This document shows positions 5,227 through 9,122 of a stretch of DNA of 9,122 nucleotides, one piece after another. Source of the stretch: Candidatus Woesearchaeota archaeon (GTDB lineage: Archaea; Nanobdellota; Nanobdellia; Woesearchaeales; UBA525); the NCBI GenBank assembly GCA_003694385.1, contig RFKA01000092.1, positions 1 to 9,122 of the forward strand, given 5' to 3'. The translations under genes and the position numbers were made by a program. A model generated the notes under the pieces. It was not told the DNA's origin. It saw nothing but the letters and a program-made list of their open reading frames with translations, and made no database searches. How positions within the stretch are numbered: the stretch's first letter is position 1; every line of letters begins with the position of its first letter.

Positions 5227-7395
5227 TTATGCACCCTCCTTCTTGAGACCTTTGCGGTCGCGAATCTGCTCTATAATCTTCTGCTGCAGCTCGTGGGGAA
5301 GCATCTCGAAGCTCTGGTCGACGACGAAGCTCGAGCCACGGCCGCCCGTCGCGCTGCGCAAGTCACTCGAGAGACCGAACATTTCCCCGACGGGGAGTTT
5401 CCCGATGACCGTGACGGTCGCGCCCTCCTGCTGCATGTCAAGCAGTTGCCCGCGCTTGTTGCTGATGAGCTTGCTAATCTCTCCCGTGTACTCCTCAGGC
5501 GCTTCGAAGCGGAGCGTCTGAACAGGCTCGAACAGGACGGGGCCTGCGAGGTTGAAGGCCGCGCGGATACCATCACGGACCGCAGGATACATCTGTGCGG
5601 GGCCGCGGTGAATCGCGTCCTCGTGGAGCTTCGCATCAACGAGGCGGACGATGACGCCCATACAGGGCTCATGCGCAATCGGGCCCTGCTTCATCACGTC
5701 CTCAAACATATCATTGCACAGCTCGATAATCTCTCCTATCTGGACGATGCCGCGCGTGTTGTCAATGAAGATGTTCCCGTTGAAGATGTCCTTCACGCTC
5801 CGCGAGTCCTTCGTCTCCATTCCCGCCGCTTGCAGAGCATCCCACAAGGCCTGGTCTTTCTTCTTCACGCGGCCCTGCGGAATCTTCTTGTCCTTCATCG
5901 CCTGCTTGAGCCCGTCGGGCATCGGCTCAACGGTGAAGTAGAGGCGGTTGTGCTTGTTCGGCGATTTTCCTTCCTGCGGCTCAGGGCATTTCTTCGTTAC
6001 GGTCTCGCGGTACACAACGACGGGTGGCGTCGTCGTTACTTCCACACCCTTCTCCTTAACGATGCGGTTCTCGATAATCTCGAGGTGGAGCTCACCCATG
6101 CCACTGAGGAGGTGCTCGCCCGTCTCGTTATTAATCTCGACCTTGATGCTCGGGTCCTCCTTCGCGACCTGCACGAGTACGTCAATGAGCTTTGGGAGGT
6201 CGCTCGGCTTCTTCGCCTCAATCGCCTTCGTGATGACGGGGTCGAAGATATGGCTGATCTCCTCAAAGGGCTCCTGCTCGCCAACCGTGACCGTCTCACC
6301 AGGGTACGCATCCTTGAGGCCGCCGAGACCGATGATGTTCCCCGCAGGGACTGCATCGACAATCTCCTTCTTCGCGCCATTATAGATGTACACTTGCTGC
6401 GTGCGCACTTCTTTCTTCGCGCGGTTCAAGTAGACGGTGAGCCCTTTCGTCATCGTGCCGCTGAAGAGGCGTCCCGCAGCGATTTCCCCGGCTTGCGGGT
6501 CAACGACGACCTTCGTGACAACGAAGGCGAGTGGCCCGTTGGGGTCGCAGTGCAGGAGCGACTTGCCGAGAGGACTCTCGAGGTCGCCGTGCCAGATTTT
6601 CGGGATGCGGTAGCTGCTCGCCTCGATGGGGTTCGGGTGGTGGTCGACGACGGCATTGAGGAGCACCTCGTGGAGTGGCGCCTTCTTCCCGAGAGTCTTC
6701 CACGTGTCATTCTCGTAGGCGTCAATGATGTCTTTGAAGCTGATGCCTTCCTGCTGCATGTACTTGATGCTGAGCGCCCAGTTATGGAACGCGCTGCCGA
6801 AGCACACGCTGCCGTCCTGAACATTGACCTGCCACTTCTCGGCGTAAGCTTCCTCCGCGATATCCCTGATTTTCTTGTTCACTTCAGTAATGATTTTCAC
6901 GAAGCGCTCCTGCATCGCCTCGGGGGTGAGCTTCAATTCCTTGATGAGGCGGTCTACTTTGTTGATGAAGAGGATTGGTTTGACGCGCTCCTTCAGGGCT
7001 TGGCGCAGCACGGTCTCTGTCTGCGGCATCATCCCCTCGACGGCGCAGGCGAGGACGACGGCCCCGTCAACGGCGCGCATCGCGCGCGTCACGTCGCCAC
7101 CAAAGTCCACGTGCCCCGGCGTGTCGATGAGGTTGATAAGGAAGTCTTTCCCCTTCACGTTATGTACCATCGAGACGGCGGCGGAGTCGATCGTGATGCC
7201 GCGCTCTGCCTCGTCATCGTGGAAGTCGAGCACGCAGGCCTTGCCGGCGAGATCCTCGCTCATCATGCCCGCGCCCGCGAGCAGGTTGTCGCTCAGCGTC
7301 GTCTTGCCGTGGTCGATGTGTGCGCAGATCGCGATGTTTCTTATCTGCTCGGGTTTCCCCATGACTTCTTTGACTCTGTCAACCATCTTTGCCAT
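5227..7395 (-). CDS. fusA: Archaeal translation elongation factor 2
   Basis: 722 residues, full length. EF-2 is the GTPase that drives ribosomal translocation. The G domain shows G1 AHIDHGKTT (25-33), switch I ERGITID (64-70), G3 DTPGH (91-95), G4 NKVD (145-148) and G5 FGSA (199-202). Domain II follows from about 290, domain III around 380-460 with GMGELHLEII (432-441), domain IV from about 465 and domain V from about 620. The domain IV tip carries HEDAIHRGPAQ, and His596 is the residue expected to become diphthamide. GGTGA (7402-7406) lies 6 bases before the ATG and shares a base with the ndk stop (TAGGTGA). In archaea fusA often sits beside rps7 and tuf. Here it follows ndk in the rpl7ae operon, the place commonly held by infB. 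Confidence 0.97.
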   Translation of the reverse strand: MAKMVDRVKEVMGKPEQIRNIAICAHIDHGKTTLSDNLLAGAGMMSEDLAGKACVLDFHDDEAERGITIDSAAVSMVHNVKGKDFLINLIDTPGHVDFGGDVTRAMRAVDGAVVLACAVEGMMPQTETVLRQALKERVKPILFINKVDRLIKELKLTPEAMQERFVKIITEVNKKIRDIAEEAYAEKWQVNVQDGSVCFGSAFHNWALSIKYMQQEGISFKDIIDAYENDTWKTLGKKAPLHEVLLNAVVDHHPNPIEASSYRIPKIWHGDLESPLGKSLLHCDPNGPLAFVVTKVVVDPQAGEIAAGRLFSGTMTKGLTVYLNRAKKEVRTQQVYIYNGAKKEIVDAVPAGNIIGLGGLKDAYPGETVTVGEQEPFEEISHIFDPVITKAIEAKKPSDLPKLIDVLVQVAKEDPSIKVEINNETGEHLLSGMGELHLEIIENRIVKEKGVEVTTTPPVVVYRETVTKKCPEPQEGKSPNKHNRLYFTVEPMPDGLKQAMKDKKIPQGRVKKKDQALWDALQAAGMETKDSRSVKDIFNGNIFIDNTRGIVQIGEIIELCNDMFEDVMKQGPIAHEPCMGVIVRLVDAKLHEDAIHRGPAQMYPAVRDGIRAAFNLAGPVLFEPVQTLRFEAPEEYTGEISKLISNKRGQLLDMQQEGATVTVIGKLPVGEMFGLSSDLRSATGGRGSSFVVDQSFEMLPHELQQKIIEQIRDRKGLKKEGA

Positions 7396-7405
7396 TGCTC
7401 TTCAC

Positions 7406-7906
7406 CTACTCTACGACGTGCACGTCGTGCACGGTCCTGTATGAATGGAGTTCTTCGGGCGTGAACCACACAGCAATCTCCGTTGCGGCATCCGCTGCGT
7501 TCGCTGACGCGTGGATGAGGTTCTTGATGTGCGTCCCCTTCGCGTCAGCATGCGCGAATGAGACGTGGGCGTAGTCGCCACGAATCGTGCCGGGCGCAGC
7601 CGCTTTTGGCTCCGTCGCCCCCACCATTTTCCGCACGATCTCGATTGCATGCACGCCTTCGAGGACGAACGCGAGAACAGGCCCTTCCCTGATGCCTTTG
7701 AGGAGGACGTTCCACACCTTCTCGCCGCGGCGGGGAACAATATCTTCTTCGCGGTAGTGCTGCTTTGCACGCTCTTCGTCAGCCCACACCATCTTGCAGC
7801 CGACCATCTTGAGTCCTGCGCGCTCGAAACGCGTGATGATCTCCCCCATGAAGCCGCGCTGGACCGCGTCGGGTTTCAAGAGGACGAGTGTTCGTTCAAT
7901 AGTCAT
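7406..7906 (-). CDS. ndk: Nucleoside diphosphate kinase
   Basis: 166 residues from the ATG at 7906. The enzyme moves the gamma-phosphate of ATP onto NDPs through a phosphohistidine, supplying GTP among other NTPs. The N-terminal ERTLVLLKPDAVQRG is the family hallmark. RGDYAH (109-114) and NLIHAS precede the C-terminal part, and the catalytic His is 132. The usual IHxSDS is IHASAN here, so the Asp is absent; related short variants exist, so this need not mean loss of activity. A GTG at 7915 would add three residues but overlaps the GGTGA ribosome-binding site (7912-7916), which is well spaced (5 bases) for the ATG. The rpl24e stop TGA is part of that same GGTGA. fusA follows after 10 bases. 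The order eL8, eS28, eL24, ndk is well known in archaea. Confidence 0.93.
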   Translation of the reverse strand: MTIERTLVLLKPDAVQRGFMGEIITRFERAGLKMVGCKMVWADEERAKQHYREEDIVPRRGEKVWNVLLKGIREGPVLAFVLEGVHAIEIVRKMVGATEPKAAAPGTIRGDYAHVSFAHADAKGTHIKNLIHASANAADAATEIAVWFTPEELHSYRTVHDVHVVE

Positions 7907-7911
7907 TGGGC

Positions 7912-8298
7912 TCACCTCTCCTTCGTTTCCTTCTGGGGGGTTCTCCGAGTCTTCCCTGACGCCTTCTTGGCAGGGGCTTTTTTGGCTGTCTTCTTGGCAG
8001 GAGTCTTAGCGGGTTCTCCCACAGTCTTCTTGCGGGGAGTGACTTGCTTCTTGGCGGGCGCTGCGGGTTTCGAGGACGCAGTCTCCGCAGGCGCTTTCTC
8101 ATGCTGAAGCGCGGCCATGCGCGCCCGCTTCGCTGCCTGCCCATCGGCAGTCCAGAGCCGGTCGCGCGCCTTGCGCCCCAAGAGGTAGTTCTTCTGCGCC
8201 TTGCTGTTGAGGAACCAGAGTACTTTCCCGTCCTTCTTCACGTACATAATGCCGGTGCCTGGCGGGATTTCTTTGCCGCTGAATGAGCATTTGACCAT
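7912..8298 (-). CDS. rpl24e: Ribosomal protein eL24 with lost zinc ligands and a long basic tail
   Basis: 128 residues, about twice the usual archaeal length of 60-70. Residues 1-50 are the eL24 fold: CSFSGKEIPPGTGIMYVKKDG, then VLWFLNSKAQKNYLLGRKARDRLWT. The family usually has four zinc-binding Cys; only Cys4 remains, with Ser7, Leu30 and Ala34 at the other sites. Residues about 67-128 form a Lys/Ala/Pro/Thr-rich tail with histone H1-like PAKK and AKK motifs, probably disordered and RNA-binding. The ATG at 8298 is chosen because TAGGTGA (stop of rps28e plus SD, 8304-8310) lies 5 bases upstream. A GTG at 8307 would add three residues but overlaps the SD. It overlaps no coding sequence of ndk if ndk starts at its ATG. 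Confidence 0.9.
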   Translation of the reverse strand: MVKCSFSGKEIPPGTGIMYVKKDGKVLWFLNSKAQKNYLLGRKARDRLWTADGQAAKRARMAALQHEKAPAETASSKPAAPAKKQVTPRKKTVGEPAKTPAKKTAKKAPAKKASGKTRRTPQKETKER

Positions 8299-8307
8299 TG
8301 TGCTCAC

Positions 8308-8556
8308 CTACTTCCCGCCGCGGCCGCCCCTGTTGAGTGGCCGGGCCTCGATCTCCGTCTCCCGGAGCATGAGTATGTCACCGAGCTGGACGGGGCCTCG
8401 CACGTTCCGCCTGATGATCTTGTTCGCGTCACGCCCTTCCAGGACCTTCACGCGGACCTGGATAGCTTCGCCGCGGCTCCCCGTCCGGCCGACTATCTCT
8501 TCGACGCTCGCGGAGACCGCACTGCTGAACGTGGCGCCTCCTTTCTCTTCGGCCAT
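8308..8556 (-). CDS. rps28e: Ribosomal protein eS28
   Basis: 82 residues, a small OB-fold protein of the 30S subunit near the mRNA exit. The family core is clear: [39 protein letters not shown] and the signature [17 protein letters not shown] short glycine/arginine tail (NRGGRGGK) extends beyond the usual end after EAR. The ATG at 8556 is preferred because GGTGA (8563-8567) lies 6 bases upstream. An ATG at 8562 would add Met-Arg and overlap the rpl7ae stop as ATGA, but sits directly against the SD. The rpl24e SD overlaps this gene's TAG stop. Confidence 0.95.
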   Translation of the reverse strand: MAEEKGGATFSSAVSASVEEIVGRTGSRGEAIQVRVKVLEGRDANKIIRRNVRGPVQLGDILMLRETEIEARPLNRGGRGGK

Positions 8557-8558
8557 TC

Positions 8559-8870
8559 TCATTCACCCAGGTGTTTGAGGAGTTCGGCTGCCTCGCCCGC
8601 GTCGACGACAGCGACTGCCGCGGTGCCGAGGGGGAGCCCCGCTGCCGCGCCGAGCTCTTCTTTCTTCTCGACTTCCACCGCCTTGCAGCCCTTCTCTTTC
8701 GCGAGGAGGGGGAGGTGCATGACGATCTCTTTCGGCGTCACGTCCTTCGCTATGGCGACGAGGAGCGCTTCTCCTTTCTCGAGCGCTTTCGTTACTTCAT
8801 TGCATCCTTTGCGGAGCTTACCGGTCTTCTTCGCGACCTCAATGATTTCGTATACTTGTTCATCACTCAT
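8559..8870 (-). CDS. rpl7ae: Ribosomal protein eL8 (L7Ae), kink-turn RNA-binding protein
   Basis: 103 residues, somewhat shorter than the roughly 120 common in archaea. L7Ae binds kink-turn RNA in 23S rRNA, in box C/D and H/ACA guide RNAs and in RNase P. The RNA-binding helix and loop are intact: [18 protein letters not shown] (16-33), [18 protein letters not shown] (39-56) and the [18 protein letters not shown] segment (71-88). The ATG has GGAGG (8878-8882) with a 7-base spacer. It is the first gene of the six-gene operon and has a long leader with box C and D-like sequences, which suggests control by its own product. The next gene, rps28e, follows with an almost overlapping start. Confidence 0.94.
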   Translation of the reverse strand: MSDEQVYEIIEVAKKTGKLRKGCNEVTKALEKGEALLVAIAKDVTPKEIVMHLPLLAKEKGCKAVEVEKKEELGAAAGLPLGTAAVAVVDAGEAAELLKHLGE

Positions 8871-8958
8871 CGTTATTCCTCCAAGCCTCTTCGGCTCTTC
8901 CCTGGACGTGGAACAGAAGTTCCCTCTTCAGCCCGCAGGGCTTCATCAGTCACTGGGT
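8871..8958 (-). promoter_or_regulatory. Structured rpl7ae leader with candidate kink-turn
   Basis: The predicted mRNA leader is about 88 bases. It contains TGATGA (8948-8943, box C-like) and CTGA (8931-8928, box D-like) around a perfect 5-bp hairpin AGCCC-TGC-GGGCT (8942-8930). The GA steps of both boxes flank this stem and could form the tandem sheared G-A pairs of a kink-turn. The outer stem is weak (2 bp, or CCC 8957-8955 with GGG 8924-8922). A second small hairpin (AGCC/GGCT, loop GAAGA, 8896-8884) lies just before the SD. Feedback of L7Ae on its own mRNA through a leader kink-turn is known in archaea; that it occurs here is inference. Confidence 0.45.
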
Positions 8959-8980
8959 GGCCGCGAGGAGCAACAGCTCA

Positions 8981-8988
8981 TTTATAAA
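8981..8988 (-). promoter_or_regulatory. TATA box of the rpl7ae-rps28e-rpl24e-ndk-fusA operon
   Basis: TTTATAAA on the minus strand predicts a start near 8958-8960. No comparably good TATA box is seen further upstream within about 100 bases at the usual distance, and all six genes downstream are separated by 10 bases or fewer, so this probably drives the whole operon. Confidence 0.65.
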
Positions 8989-9122
8989 TCTATGCTCGGA
9001 TATGTGCTCGAGAGGGGTTGGAAATTGTTTTTAGCAAAGAAGCAGTGGAGCAAAATCCTTCAGTGTAGTAATTCCTCAAACATTTCAACCATAAATATAT
9101 AATAAAAACTTGAAAAAAATAC
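8989..9122 (-). other. AT-rich intergenic DNA, no gene seen
   Basis: I see no frame with a credible start. 9092-9110 holds ATAAATATATAATAAAA, which may be a TATA region for a rightward gene starting beyond the window. On the minus strand the same area reads as two T-tracts (about 9102-9107 and 9112-9119), which could end a leftward gene entering from the right. The window does not decide between these. Confidence 0.35.

Noticed and set aside
5293..7464. 723-codon open frame on the plus strand opposite fusA
   Set aside because: It is an antisense shadow of EF-2, which is certain from its G motifs. The translation is Arg/Leu/Val/Asp-rich without domain features or an SD.
8571..9102. Plus-strand open frames opposite rpl7ae and its leader
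   Set aside because: They lie antisense to a confident ribosomal protein gene and its promoter; the encoded proteins are Ser/Arg-rich with no features.

Overview
The window looks archaeal. It encodes archaeal-type EF-1A and EF-2 (with a diphthamide-site histidine), the archaeal/eukaryotic ribosomal proteins eL8 (L7Ae), eS28 and eL24, archaeal uS10 and an FtsZ. Intergenic regions carry TATA boxes, and many genes have a GGTGA or GGAGG ribosome-binding site. Genes are tightly packed, intergenic DNA is AT-rich and coding DNA is GC-rich. Small proteins with paired cysteines, the short gene spacing and the shuffled translation gene order suggest a DPANN-type lineage (Woesearchaeota/Pacearchaeota-like), but that placement is inference. 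No rRNA, tRNA, CRISPR array or insertion sequence is visible.

Layout from left to right. (1) 1-60, minus: the first 20 codons of a gene that leaves the window, with a TATA box placed for a leaderless mRNA. (2) 161-862, plus: an unrecognised five-helix membrane protein whose 3' end overlaps the next gene. (3) 822-2504, minus: tuf (aEF-1A) followed by rps10, each with its own ribosome-binding site. (4) 2505-2792: a divergent promoter region with a TATA box for tuf, a TATA box for ftsZ and an AT-rich inverted repeat just upstream of the ftsZ TATA box. (5) 2793-4921, plus: a three-gene operon of ftsZ, an alpha-solenoid protein made of six exact 29-residue repeats, and a 110-residue coiled-coil protein with a Pro/Ala/Gln-rich linker and a short C-terminal motif. 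(6) 4952-8870, minus: a six-gene translation operon in transcription order rpl7ae, rps28e, rpl24e, ndk, fusA and a small acidic protein. It runs tail to tail into the ftsZ operon with a 30-base gap. (7) 8871-9122: the rpl7ae leader, which contains box C and box D-like sequences around a hairpin (a candidate L7Ae-binding kink-turn), its TATA box, and AT-rich DNA without a gene.

The minus-strand genes supply ribosomal proteins, the two elongation GTPases and the kinase that makes GTP. Several junctions have a stop codon that overlaps the next gene's GGTGA ribosome-binding site, which suggests translational coupling. The most interesting unit is the ftsZ operon. Its two uncharacterised partners, a vesicle-coat-like solenoid and a coiled coil with a C-terminal peptide, look like candidates for an undescribed FtsZ-associated scaffold. 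That role rests only on gene context and sequence features.
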